Shown: positions 1-6,550, counted from the stretch's first letter. The stretch is DNA of 8,082 bases from Rickettsiales bacterium (GCA_019749855.1 JAIEPI010000160.1:1-8082), one strand, 5' to 3'. Notes: generated by a model from the letters alone, not told the origin. Numbers and translations are program-made.

Positions 1-1008
1 GTTGCCTGAACCGACGACAAACGTATCATTAACATCTGCGGTGTCCGCGATGGCACTGCCGCCATAAACAGTGGCTAAGCCAAAATGTGTGGTGAGGTTA
101 AAATTATCCGCCCCCGCATTGCCAAATGCGATCAGTGTGCCATAGGAACCTGCTCCCCCCGCATCCCCGAAAATGCTATCGTCGCCTAATCCACCATACA
201 ATGTTTGTACTGTGCCAGAGAGGAAATCATCAAAAACCAGTTGATCCGCACCCGCATTACCATAAACGAGCGCGTTGGAGAGGCCGGTTGTAAGAACATC
301 AGCGTCATCGCTGGTGTCAGCCACCCCGTTGCCACCATATAATGTCACTGAACCGTTAGAGCTGGAAGCATCAAGCGTATCACGGCCCGCATTGCCGAAA
401 AATTCGAGTGTTCCGTTGGCAGCGCCGGAGACAACATTATCGTTGCCCAAGCCGCCATATACTTTTGCGAGTTTGCCGAGGCCTGTCGCTTTAACGAAGA
501 GGACGGTGTCATTGCCGCCATTGCCATAAATCTCATTGTTGCCGCTGAACTCGCTATTTCCGTTGATGGTGATGGCATCGGAACCGTCCGCCGTATCCGC
601 TTGCCCTGAGCCACCATAAATCACGTTATCGCCATTGCCTGCCGTGAGCGTGTCGCCTTCTGCCAGGCCGTATAACAGATTATTCGCATTAAGATTGGTC
701 CCGTTAGCCGCTACCAGATCAAGCACGCCATTGGCGGGTTGTGGCAATGCATCATTAATCGTGGAGGTGGTGTTGTCTCCTGCAATAATAGAGGAGGCAT
801 CGCCGAGCGTAAAATTACTGGTGGTCACCTGTGCGAGCTGCATGCCTGTTAAAGTGACGCTGCCGCCTGTCATGGCAGTCACAATCAAATTAGCGCCCGA
901 TTGGCTCAAGCGAAAGCCAGCCGCATTACCAGCAAACGAAAGCACATCCGTGTTAGCGTTAAATGCAATGGTGCGACCAAGCTGCGCCGTAAATAAATAG
1001 ACAGTCAT
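1..1008 (-). CDS. RTX-like calcium-binding repeat protein, N-terminal part (runs off left edge)
   Basis: The minus strand is open for 336 codons from an ATG at 1008 down to position 1, with no stop, so this is the start of a longer protein. Residues 1 to about 95 form a head of short hydrophobic beta-like stretches (MTVYLFTAQLGRTIAF at the start, then VTLTGMQLAQVTTSNFTLGD near 51-70). I know similar heads from alphaproteobacterial hemolysin-type calcium-binding proteins; that match is from memory. From residue 113 the chain is G/N/D-rich, with YGG or FGN/YGN G-x-D blocks at 131, 161, 184, 204, 249, 224, 271, 295 and 315. Blocks at 131, 224 and 315 carry a longer YGGxxxADTxDxxD form. The blocks are 20-30 residues apart rather than in tight nonapeptide tandems. 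There is no Sec signal peptide, so type I secretion with a C-terminal signal outside the window is likely (inference). An in-frame ATG at 1017 would add three residues. Function is probably cell-surface or secreted; substrate unknown. Confidence 0.85.
   Translation of the reverse strand, partial: MTVYLFTAQLGRTIAFNANTDVLSFAGNAAGFRLSQSGANLIVTAMTGGSVTLTGMQLAQVTTSNFTLGDASSIIAGDNTTSTINDALPQPANGVLDLVAANGTNLNANNLLYGLAEGDTLTAGNGDNVIYGGSGQADTADGSDAITINGNSEFSGNNEIYGNGGNDTVLFVKATGLGKLAKVYGGLGNDNVVSGAANGTLEFFGNAGRDTLDASSSNGSVTLYGGNGVADTSDDADVLTTGLSNALVYGNAGADQLVFDDFLSGTVQTLYGGLGDDSIFGDAGGAGSYGTLIAFGNAGADNFNLTTHFGLATVYGGSAIADTADVNDTFVVGSGN
113..616 (-). repeat. Protein-level repeat: about 92-residue units of four Gly/Asp blocks
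   Basis: Within the RTX-like gene, residues 131-316 contain two full turns of a four-step cycle. Each turn runs YGGxxxADTxDxxD, then YGNxGxD, then YGGLGxD, then FGNAGxD, and a third turn begins at residue 315. The long-form blocks start at residues 131, 224 and 315, giving periods of 93 and 91. The copies are diverged at DNA level, so this is an old protein repeat and not a recent tandem duplication. The DNA coordinates cover roughly the first turn and a half of the array; the array continues to the left edge. Confidence 0.7.
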
Positions 1009-1092
1009 GGGGAACATTCTTTCAAAAAAATGAGGGGTAGAATCATGCAGTTTATGTTTCAGCAATCACTTATGCAGAAACCATGCCATGAA

Positions 1093-1527
1093 TCAATCGC
1101 TCGAGTAAAGATCATTAGCGCGTTGCCGAAAGGCGCTGACCATTTTCTCGGTAGCGCGTGAAAACAGGGCGCCTATTAAAGCATCCAGAATGCGCGAACT
1201 GAATTTAAAATCCACAGAGAAATCCAATAATGTCTGGTCGTTAACTGGCTGAAAACTCCAGTGATTGGTTAAATACTGGAACGGGCCTTTGACCATGGTG
1301 ACGTGGATACTGGAAGCGCGATGTAAATCGACGCGTGAGATGTAGCTCTCGCGGATGCCTTTGAATGCAATCATCAACTCAGCAACCATAAAACCATCAC
1401 CGCGCTCAATAATGCGCGCAGCGCGGCACCACGGCAAAAAGGCTGGGTATTTTTCAACATCCGCTACCAGATCGAATAATTGCTCACAGGTGTATGGTAG
1501 CTGTTGCTGATCGTGATGGGAGGGCAT
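1093..1527 (-). CDS. COQ10/RatA-type START-domain protein (polyketide cyclase/lipid-binding family)
   Basis: The 144-residue product matches the COQ10/RatA branch of the START-like polyketide cyclase family in length and landmarks. Residues 17-34 hold LFDLVADVEKYPAFLPWC, the hallmark N-terminal motif. Residues 105-141 hold the family's C-terminal helix (VDFKFSSRILDALIGALF, then AFRQRANDLY). Members fold into a hydrophobic pocket. Yeast and bacterial relatives bind ubiquinone and help it function in respiration, while E. coli RatA was reported to inhibit 70S ribosome association. In alphaproteobacteria the quinone-binding role is the more likely one (inference). The gene starts 8 bp after the lipA stop on the same strand, a pairing common in alphaproteobacteria, so it is probably co-transcribed with lipA. 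Its Shine-Dalgarno is weak (AAGTGG-like), which fits coupled translation. No signal peptide or membrane segment is seen, so it is cytosolic or membrane-peripheral. Confidence 0.92.
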   Translation of the reverse strand: MPSHHDQQQLPYTCEQLFDLVADVEKYPAFLPWCRAARIIERGDGFMVAELMIAFKGIRESYISRVDLHRASSIHVTMVKGPFQYLTNHWSFQPVNDQTLLDFSVDFKFSSRILDALIGALFSRATEKMVSAFRQRANDLYSSD

Positions 1528-1535
1528 ACGGCCAC

Positions 1536-2477
1536 TTATCTCGGTGATGCAGTGTCGTGGGATGCGGCCAGCGCCTGCCGATTCGCCTGCATCATCGCAA
1601 AATCTTCACCCGCATGATAGGATGACCGCGTGAGGGGGCTGGCCGATACCATCAAAAATCCTTTGGTACGCGCCGTGCGAGCATAAATCTCGAATTCATC
1701 GGGCGTCACGTATCGATCAACCATGGCATGTGTGGGGGTGGGTTGCAGATATTGGCCAATGGTCATGAAATCCACATCGGCGGAACGTAAATCATCCATC
1801 ACCTGTAGGATCTCATCTTTCTCCTCGCCCAGACCGACCATTACACCTGATTTTGTAAAAATAGTGGGATCAATTTCTTTGACGCGGTGCAGAAGATTGA
1901 GCGAGTGAAAATAACGTGCACCCGGGCGAATCGAACGATACAGGCGTGGAACGGTTTCAACGTTATGATTATAAACGTCGGGACGCGCCGCCACAACGAT
2001 TTCAACGGCTCCCTCCTTACGCATAAAATCCGGTGTCAGCACTTCAATGGTTGTGCGCGGTGAGGTCTCACGTATGCGCGTAATACAAGCGGCAAAGTGG
2101 CTGGCACCGCCGTCCTCGAGATCATCACGATCTACCGAGGTAATGACGACATGCTCCAGCCCCAGTTCACCAATGGCCTTCGCCAGGTTTTCAGGCTCAT
2201 GTGGATCGAGCAGATCGGGCTGACCGGTTTTAATGTTGCAAAAAGCACAGGCGCGGGTGCACACGCTGCCAAGAATCATCACGGTCGCGTGTTTTTTGCT
2301 CCAGCATTCGCCGATATTAGGGCAGGCCGCTTCCTCGCAGACGGTATTTAGCTTACTGCGCCGCATGAGCGCTTGCGTGTTCTGAAATTCTTTGCTGACA
2401 GGCGCTTTGACCCGAATCCAATCAGGTTTTGGGAGTTTTTGGCCAGCGGACTGCTTAAGCGGAAGAATGTTACTCAT
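1536..2477 (-). CDS. lipA: Lipoyl synthase (radical SAM)
   Basis: LipA inserts two sulfurs into octanoyl groups on the E2 subunits of 2-oxoacid dehydrogenases and on GcvH, making lipoate. The 313-residue product is normal length and has every diagnostic motif. The auxiliary, sacrificed 4Fe-4S cluster ligands are C47, C52 and C58 (CEEAACPNIGEC). The radical-SAM ligands are C73, C77 and C80 (CTRACAFC). The RSSYHAG motif at 284-290 provides the unusual serine ligand. Residues 110-124 (VVITSVDRDDLEDGG) and 168-173 (VYNHNV) are also typical. The ATG at 2477 is the only sensible start, giving the usual short basic N-terminus before the first cluster, but no clear Shine-Dalgarno precedes it. It is the first gene of a probable two-gene unit with the COQ10/RatA-type gene and is divergent from rpoZ. 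The enzyme is cytosolic. Confidence 0.98.
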   Translation of the reverse strand: MSNILPLKQSAGQKLPKPDWIRVKAPVSKEFQNTQALMRRSKLNTVCEEAACPNIGECWSKKHATVMILGSVCTRACAFCNIKTGQPDLLDPHEPENLAKAIGELGLEHVVITSVDRDDLEDGGASHFAACITRIRETSPRTTIEVLTPDFMRKEGAVEIVVAARPDVYNHNVETVPRLYRSIRPGARYFHSLNLLHRVKEIDPTIFTKSGVMVGLGEEKDEILQVMDDLRSADVDFMTIGQYLQPTPTHAMVDRYVTPDEFEIYARTARTKGFLMVSASPLTRSSYHAGEDFAMMQANRQALAASHDTASPR

Positions 2478-2512
2478 GGATGGTATGATTTTATCATGAA
2501 AGTTTTGCTATT

Positions 2513-2535
2513 TTTACAGGGATTTCCTCTGTAAA
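2513..2535. promoter_or_regulatory. Inverted repeat TTTACAG-N9-CTGTAAA between lipA and rpoZ, possible operator
   Basis: Two perfect 7-bp arms (2513-2519 and 2529-2535) are separated by 9 bases, for a total of 23 bp. The centre-to-centre spacing is 16 bp, about one and a half helix turns. It sits in the divergent region, 36 bp upstream of the lipA start and 91 bp upstream of the rpoZ start. There is no T-run on either side, so it does not look like a terminator. An operator for a dimeric regulator is a reasonable guess; the regulator is unknown. Confidence 0.4.
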
Positions 2536-2549
2536 TCACTACTAAACTA

Positions 2550-2578
2550 TTGCCATGTGTAAAAAAATCAATTAATAA
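2550..2578 (+). promoter_or_regulatory. Candidate rpoZ promoter
   Basis: TTGCCA at 2550-2555 matches the -35 consensus TTGACA at five of six positions. It is followed after 17 bases by TAATAA at 2573-2578, a poor -10 with three of six matches. The surrounding stretch is A/T-rich. Transcription would start near 2585, leaving a leader of about 40 nt before the rpoZ ATG. The call rests on position and the -35 match only. Confidence 0.3.
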
Positions 2579-2625
2579 AACACGCTTAGTTTAGCGAAAC
2601 AATATAAAGCAATAGGATAACTCAC

Positions 2626-3027
2626 ATGGCTCGCGTCACCGTTGAAGACTGCATTGAAATCATCCCCAACCGTTTTGAGTTGGTGGTTGCCGCGGCTCAG
2701 CGTGCCAAGCAGATATCCTCTGGCGCACCGCTCACTGTGGACCGCGACAACGACAAAGACAGCGTGGTGGCGCTGCGTGAGATTGCCGAGCGTTCGGTGC
2801 ATTCTGAGAAATTGATGGAAGAAATCGTCAATAATTTCTGCCGCCGTCATGCCCCTGAGCAGTTTGAAGCTGCTCCGTTTGGCGATGAAATGAATGACGA
2901 AATGGCGCGTCTGGGTGAAATTCGTCAGGAATTCAATGAATCTCAGCGTCTGGTCGATCAAACGGATGAGATTGAAAATGCCGATGGCATGTCATTCGCC
3001 GAAGAAAACGTTGATCCCGAAGACTAA
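2626..3027 (+). CDS. rpoZ: DNA-directed RNA polymerase omega subunit
   Basis: Omega binds the beta' subunit, helps assemble RNA polymerase, and in proteobacteria forms part of a ppGpp-binding site. Residues 1-55 are a textbook omega core: MARVTVEDCIEIIPNRFELV at the N-terminus, AQRAKQISSGAP at 24-35 and DSVVALREIA at 45-54. The protein is 133 residues, longer than the E. coli protein of about 90. The extra length is an acidic Glu/Asp-rich tail from about residue 75 to the end, a form usual in alphaproteobacteria. The ATG at 2626 has a good Shine-Dalgarno (AGGA at 2614-2617, 8 bases upstream), which fixes the start. It is normally followed by rsh in this class. Here a minus-strand gene intervenes, with only 15 bp between the two convergent stop codons. 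Confidence 0.97.
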   Translation: MARVTVEDCIEIIPNRFELVVAAAQRAKQISSGAPLTVDRDNDKDSVVALREIAERSVHSEKLMEEIVNNFCRRHAPEQFEAAPFGDEMNDEMARLGEIRQEFNESQRLVDQTDEIENADGMSFAEENVDPED

Positions 3028-3029
3028 TT

Positions 3030-3074
3030 AGCCAGCGATGATTTAGCCTGCCATTTCAATGGCATTGACTGGCT
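3030..3074. terminator. Possible nested hairpin at the rpoZ / deoxyribosyltransferase convergent ends
   Basis: An inner stem TGCCAT (3049-3054) pairs with ATGGCA (3059-3064) around TTCA. An outer pair AGCCAG (3030-3035) and CTGGCT (3069-3074) encloses it. It covers the 3' end of both convergent genes, starting three bases after the rpoZ stop. Neither strand has a U-tract after the stem, so it is not a standard intrinsic terminator. It may instead be a transcript-end stabilising structure, or chance. Confidence 0.25.
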
Positions 3075-3765
3075 GCGTCACATGTTCACGCGCGAGTGAC
3101 TCCTGCCGTATATTGCTCTGTTTAGCAACGGCCAGTTCCTTGGCAAACGTGATCGCTTCCTCGAAACTGCTGCAAACCTTTCCACCCGTTTTCTCAATCG
3201 CATTGCAAATCATCAGGTTATCCTCAAGCCCACCGAAATTCTCAAGGGTGTTGCCATGCGGGTCGGTGTAATGTGTATCGCCATGCTCATTGGTAATGGT
3301 GGCGATTTGTTGTTTGAAAAATGCTTTGCAACGCTCAAAAAAGCTGCGCGTCACCTTCTTATCTTCATAATAACCCACGATCACGACATGAGGATTCGTT
3401 TGCGCCAACGCGCTCATGAAGCCCGCTTCAAAGGCAGTGCCCACATCCGTGGACGGGCCATGCCATGGCGTCATATTCACCAGAATGACGCCCACCTGAT
3501 TCGGCTTGCAGCAATTGAGCATCATTTCTTCATTGGCTTTGCCAATGCGTAGCCCGAAGGCGCGATCAGATTCGCCTTTTACTTTATTTAATTCATTATC
3601 AAAAGGGTAGTGGCCAATAATTCCAACTTCTGAGAGCTTCTGTTTTTTCTCGGCCCCACGTGCTACCGCATCGGGATAGAAAACGTCAGGGCCGGCCAGA
3701 TAGGCATGTATCTGTGGCGTCTCTAACCTTATATTTGCCTCGGGAATAGACGGAGAATTGGACAT
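3043..3765 (-). CDS. Nucleoside 2-deoxyribosyltransferase family protein
   Basis: This family cleaves the N-glycosidic bond of 2'-deoxynucleosides and either transfers the deoxyribose to another base or, in DNPH1/Rcl-like members, hydrolyses deoxynucleotides. Motifs in order are HAYLAGPDVFYP at residues 20-31 (the nucleotide-fold start), VNMTPWHGPSTDVGTAFEAG at 96-115, and ENFGGLEDNLMI at 175-186. In the middle motif D107 and E113 are six residues apart, matching the Asp92/Glu98 pair of Lactobacillus leichmannii NTD, where Glu98 is the nucleophile. At 240 residues it is longer than the classic enzyme of about 157, with extra length around 135-175 and at the C-terminus. There is no signal peptide, so it is cytosolic. 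A strong Shine-Dalgarno (minus-strand AGAGGT, complement of 3772-3777) supports the ATG at 3765. It points opposite to both flanking genes, rpoZ and rsh, and is not part of their usual cluster. Exact substrate cannot be read from sequence. Confidence 0.88.
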   Translation of the reverse strand: MSNSPSIPEANIRLETPQIHAYLAGPDVFYPDAVARGAEKKQKLSEVGIIGHYPFDNELNKVKGESDRAFGLRIGKANEEMMLNCCKPNQVGVILVNMTPWHGPSTDVGTAFEAGFMSALAQTNPHVVIVGYYEDKKVTRSFFERCKAFFKQQIATITNEHGDTHYTDPHGNTLENFGGLEDNLMICNAIEKTGGKVCSSFEEAITFAKELAVAKQSNIRQESLAREHVTQPVNAIEMAG

Positions 3766-3894
3766 GCAGCTACCTCTGTTGTTAGCTTTTCTTTAATACA
3801 GGCTCGTCTTTGCGAGAAATGCTGATAATGCATGGCGACGTTTTTTTATCGCAACCACACAGCCAAAGGCTTTGTTTTAATTGGCAGGGGATGC

Positions 3895-3919
3895 TTTTTT
3901 TGCATCTGCAGCAAAAAAA
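3895..3919. repeat. Inverted repeat T7-GC / GC-A7 in the rsh leader
   Basis: TTTTTTTGC (3895-3903) and GCAAAAAAA (3911-3919) are perfect 9-bp complements around a 7-base loop. The element lies upstream of the preferred rsh start and overlaps the -35 and spacer of the candidate promoter. An RNA hairpin here would be mostly A-U, hence weak. The A/T tracts could also bend DNA or serve as a protein site. No function is demonstrated. Confidence 0.4.
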
Positions 3920-3928
3920 CGATATATT
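3900..3928 (+). promoter_or_regulatory. Candidate rsh promoter
   Basis: TTGCAT at 3900-3905 is followed after exactly 17 bases by TATATT at 3923-3928, which matches the -10 consensus TATAAT at five of six positions; the -35 is weaker. Transcription would start near 3935, leaving a leader of about 34 nt before the preferred rsh ATG at 3969. If real, it excludes the upstream starts at 3810, 3819 and 3891. Confidence 0.35.
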
Positions 3929-3968
3929 TGATTTCATGCATACTCCCGTTGTCATGAAACCCGTCGGA

Positions 3969-6116
3969 ATGCGGCGTCAGGTAGATCTCGTCGAGAAAAT
4001 AAAATCCTATGATCCGGATGCTGACGAGGATCTGATTAATCGCGCCTACGTGTTTGCGATGCAGGCGCACGGCAGTCAGAAGCGCGCCTCGGGTGATCCC
4101 TATTTTTCACACCCCGTAGAAGTCGCTTATTTCCTGACCTCTCTCAAGCTTGATACCGCGTCGATCATCACCGCATTACTGCATGATACGGTGGAGGATA
4201 CGGAAGCAACCATTGAGCAAATCAAGGACTTGTTTGGCGAAGAGATCGCTTCCCTTGTTGATGGGGTGACAAAACTCAACCGCTTGGAGATCAAATCTGA
4301 AAGCTCCAAGCAAGCGGAGAACTTCAGAAAATTGCTGCTCGCCATGTCGGAGGATTTGCGCGTGCTGCTCGTGAAGCTTGCTGACCGTTTGCACAATATG
4401 AGCACCATCCACTTTATTAAGTCGGAGGAAAAGCGCCACCGCATTGCGCGCGAAACACTGGAGATTTACGCCCCGCTGGCCGAGCGTATCGGTATGCGCC
4501 AGATGAAGGAGGACCTTCAGGATTTATCCTTCGGCGCGCTCTATCCGGAGGCCCGCGCATCGATTGTCACGCGGATGGAATTTTTACGTACGCAGGAAGG
4601 CTCGGAAGTCGAGCGTATTGAGAAAAAAATAAGTGAGTTACTGACAAAAGGTGGGCTGTCACCACTGCAGGTTTACGGGCGCGAGAAGAAGCCATTTTCC
4701 ATCTGGCATAAAATGGAGATGAAAAATATCCCATTTGAACAAATGAGCGATATTGTGGCGTTCCGTGTGATCGTTAAGAGCATTCCCGAATGCTATCAGG
4801 CGCTGGGTATTCTGCATGCCGAGTTTCACACTGTGCCCGGGCGTTTCAAGGATTACATCAGTACACCGAAATCCAATGATTATCAGTCGATCCACACCTC
4901 AGTGATCGGGCCGGACCAGCAAAAAATTGAGGTACAAATCCGCACACCGGAGATGCACGATGTCGCCGAATATGGGGTGGCGGCGCACTGGACCTATAAG
5001 CAAAAAGAAAAAGCCGCACATGAGGGCAAACAGTTTCGCTGGATACGTGAGCTGCTGGAAATTTTGGAGCAGACGGATGATCCTGAGGAGTTCCTCGAGA
5101 ACACCAAAATGGAAATGTACCATGATCAGGTGTTTTGCTTCACCCCGAAGGGCGACATTCTGGCGCTTCCACGCGGGGCAACACCGGTTGATTTTGCCTT
5201 TGCGGTGCATAGTGGTGTTGGCCAGACCTGTGTTGGCTCCAAGATTAATGGGCGCATTGTTCCGCTGAAAACGCCGCTGAAAAATGGCGATCAGGTGGAA
5301 ATCATCACCTCTAAAAACGCAGTGCCATCACCGAGCTGGGAACGCTTTGTTATCACTGGCAAGGCGCGCTCGGAGATACGCCGCTTTACGCGCATCCAGC
5401 AGCGGCAGGAATATATTAATCTGGGGCGCGCCATTCTGGTGAAAACCTTCAAACAGGAGGGCAAGGAATTACAGGATAAAATGTTCGAGCCGTTCCTTGC
5501 GCGCCTGAACCGAAAACATGTGGATGATGTGTATGCGGATGTGGGGGAGGGTCTGCTGGGCCGCAACAAAGTCTATGAAATGCTGCATGGCGATGCGCTG
5601 AATCCGGCCAAGAAAAAAACACCGTTTTTGATCTCCAAATTCAGAAAACTAAGCGGCACGTCAAAAACTTCAATGCCCATTAAAGGGCTGATTCCAGGCA
5701 TGGCTATTCATTACGCCGGATGTTGTCATCCCATTCCGGGTGATAATATCGTCGGCATTGTGTCCACCGGCAAAGGCATCACCATTCATGTGATGGAGTG
5801 TGATACGCTCGATAATTACTCTGATAATCCTGAGCGCTGGATTGATGTGTCGTGGGATAGTGGCTCGCAGCAGCAAAGTTATGTAGGGCGGATACGTGCC
5901 AGCCTGTCACATGAACCCGCAGCTTTGGCCACGCTCGCCAATGTGATCTCGCAGGAAATGGGCAACATCAGCAATCTAAAAATTACCAACCGCACCACCG
6001 ATTTCTTTGAATTGTTGGTGGATGTCGAAGTAAAGGATGCGCGGCATCTCAATAATATTCTGGCCAATCTTCGCTCAAAATCCGTGGTGCAAAGCGTGGA
6101 GCGTTATAGTAGCTAG
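3969..6116 (+). CDS. rsh: Bifunctional (p)ppGpp synthetase/hydrolase, RelA/SpoT homologue
   Basis: This is the full-length stringent-response enzyme that makes (p)ppGpp from ATP and GTP/GDP and also hydrolyses it. Numbered from the ATG at 3969 it has 715 residues. The HD hydrolase domain is intact: H48, H72-D73, E76-D77 (HDTVED), D139 and N143 (LADRLHNM). These keep the exact spacing of H53/H77/D78/E81/D82/D144/N148 in Streptococcus equisimilis Rel. The synthetase domain has GREKKPFSIWHKM from about 237, D261, RFKD at 292-295, NDYQSIHT near 303-310 and EVQIRT from 321. RFKD is the RxKD form of bifunctional enzymes, not the ExDD of synthetase-only RelA. TGS spans about 384-447, a Cys/His zinc-finger region has C585-C586-H587 and C611, and ACT spans about 638-713. 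The frame is open upstream to a TTG at 3810, but MRRQVDLVEKIKSYDPD aligns with the usual alphaproteobacterial N-terminus. No clear Shine-Dalgarno precedes 3969, so the start is uncertain. Confidence 0.97.
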   Translation: MRRQVDLVEKIKSYDPDADEDLINRAYVFAMQAHGSQKRASGDPYFSHPVEVAYFLTSLKLDTASIITALLHDTVEDTEATIEQIKDLFGEEIASLVDGVTKLNRLEIKSESSKQAENFRKLLLAMSEDLRVLLVKLADRLHNMSTIHFIKSEEKRHRIARETLEIYAPLAERIGMRQMKEDLQDLSFGALYPEARASIVTRMEFLRTQEGSEVERIEKKISELLTKGGLSPLQVYGREKKPFSIWHKMEMKNIPFEQMSDIVAFRVIVKSIPECYQALGILHAEFHTVPGRFKDYISTPKSNDYQSIHTSVIGPDQQKIEVQIRTPEMHDVAEYGVAAHWTYKQKEKAAHEGKQFRWIRELLEILEQTDDPEEFLENTKMEMYHDQVFCFTPKGDILALPRGATPVDFAFAVHSGVGQTCVGSKINGRIVPLKTPLKNGDQVEIITSKNAVPSPSWERFVITGKARSEIRRFTRIQQRQEYINLGRAILVKTFKQEGKELQDKMFEPFLARLNRKHVDDVYADVGEGLLGRNKVYEMLHGDALNPAKKKTPFLISKFRKLSGTSKTSMPIKGLIPGMAIHYAGCCHPIPGDNIVGIVSTGKGITIHVMECDTLDNYSDNPERWIDVSWDSGSQQQSYVGRIRASLSHEPAALATLANVISQEMGNISNLKITNRTTDFFELLVDVEVKDARHLNNILANLRSKSVVQSVERYSS

Positions 6117-6124
6117 CTTATTGA

Positions 6125-6550
6125 TTAGGCCGCACGACCCATTTTTTTCAATGAGCGCTCATTCTGAGTTATTTGATAAGCTCGCACCAATATCGCATGA
6201 TAAACATCCAGCAGATTGTAAGCCTCATTTTCGTCATGATCGGTGAGCCCAATTTGTCGAAGTAAACGGTGCTTATCAGACATGACGTTGATGATATCTT
6301 TGATGCCCAGTTGGCGCTGCGGAATGATAAGCGCTGAATGTGGCCCAGCAGCAGGAATAGATGATTGCGTTGTATCAATAATAAGCACTGCCAGCATGGA
6401 GAGTTTGCGAATATGGAGATCACGATTGATCAATGATGTATTTCCCGAGTGTCCTAAAAACGGGGCTTTCACCGGATCACGGATGGCTTCATCCAGTGCC
6501 AAGCCCAAATTGCGCACAAACATATCTTTTTTATGATGAATGTTACTCAT
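6125..6550 (-). CDS. Hypothetical protein, 141 residues
   Basis: I do not recognise this family. The product is a mixed, probably soluble protein with no signal peptide or convincing membrane span; the most hydrophobic stretch, SMLAVLII at 51-58, is too short. Residues 82-128 (GIKDIINVM onward to ILVRAYQI) look helical, with a charged HDENEA segment near 105-110. The C-terminus is basic (ERSLKKMGRA). The ATG at 6550 has GGGG four bases upstream on the minus strand, a usable if close Shine-Dalgarno. The gene ends 8 bp from the rsh stop, in convergent orientation, and diverges from pdxJ across 115 bp. It therefore occupies a slot between two genes that usually face the same way with nothing opposite between them. 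A plus-strand frame of 97 codons overlaps it at 6243-6536, but it has a less plausible composition and no Shine-Dalgarno that I can see. Confidence 0.6.
   Translation of the reverse strand: MSNIHHKKDMFVRNLGLALDEAIRDPVKAPFLGHSGNTSLINRDLHIRKLSMLAVLIIDTTQSSIPAAGPHSALIIPQRQLGIKDIINVMSDKHRLLRQIGLTDHDENEAYNLLDVYHAILVRAYQITQNERSLKKMGRAA

Noticed and set aside
275..1000. Plus-strand frames of 84 and 121 codons, and a minus-strand frame of 90 codons at 345-617
   Set aside because: All lie inside the continuous RTX-like minus-strand frame, which has clear family repeats. They have no recognisable motifs and are other-frame shadows of a repetitive gene.
1018..1092. Imperfect inverted repeat GTTTCTGC / GCTGAAAC (minus strand) and a T7 tract after the COQ10/RatA-type gene, considered as terminator or promoter for the RTX-like gene
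   Set aside because: The stem has a mismatch and a 10-base loop, the T-tract is too far away, and no convincing -35/-10 pair was found in this gap.
2488..2516. Minus-strand TAAAAT (2493-2488) as the lipA -10 box
   Set aside because: It matches five of six consensus positions, but there is no -35 at correct spacing and it would leave almost no leader before the ATG at 2477.
2583..2596. CGCT-TAGTTT-AGCG mini hairpin in the rpoZ leader
   Set aside because: A four-base stem is expected often by chance and it is not near enough to the Shine-Dalgarno to hide it.
2572..2961. Minus-strand 129-codon frame opposite rpoZ
   Set aside because: It is the antisense shadow of a well-conserved rpoZ gene, with no motif or Shine-Dalgarno support.
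3810..3968. Upstream starts for rsh (TTG 3810, ATG 3819, ATG 3891)
   Set aside because: No Shine-Dalgarno of proper spacing, the extension does not resemble Rsh N-termini, and a promoter-like pair lies inside it. Kept as a finding and not used as the start.
6128..6148. GGCC-GCAC-GACC followed by a run of seven T on the plus strand, considered as the rsh terminator
   Set aside because: The stem is only a few pairs with a mismatch, too weak to call an intrinsic terminator, and it overlaps the opposite gene's codons.
6150..6163. Perfect 14-bp palindrome AATGAGCGCTCATT near the end of the 141-residue gene, considered as a terminator
   Set aside because: The T-run lies before the palindrome on the plus strand and appears as an A-run after it on the minus strand, so neither strand has stem then U-tract. 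It also lies within the coding sequence (NERSL codons).
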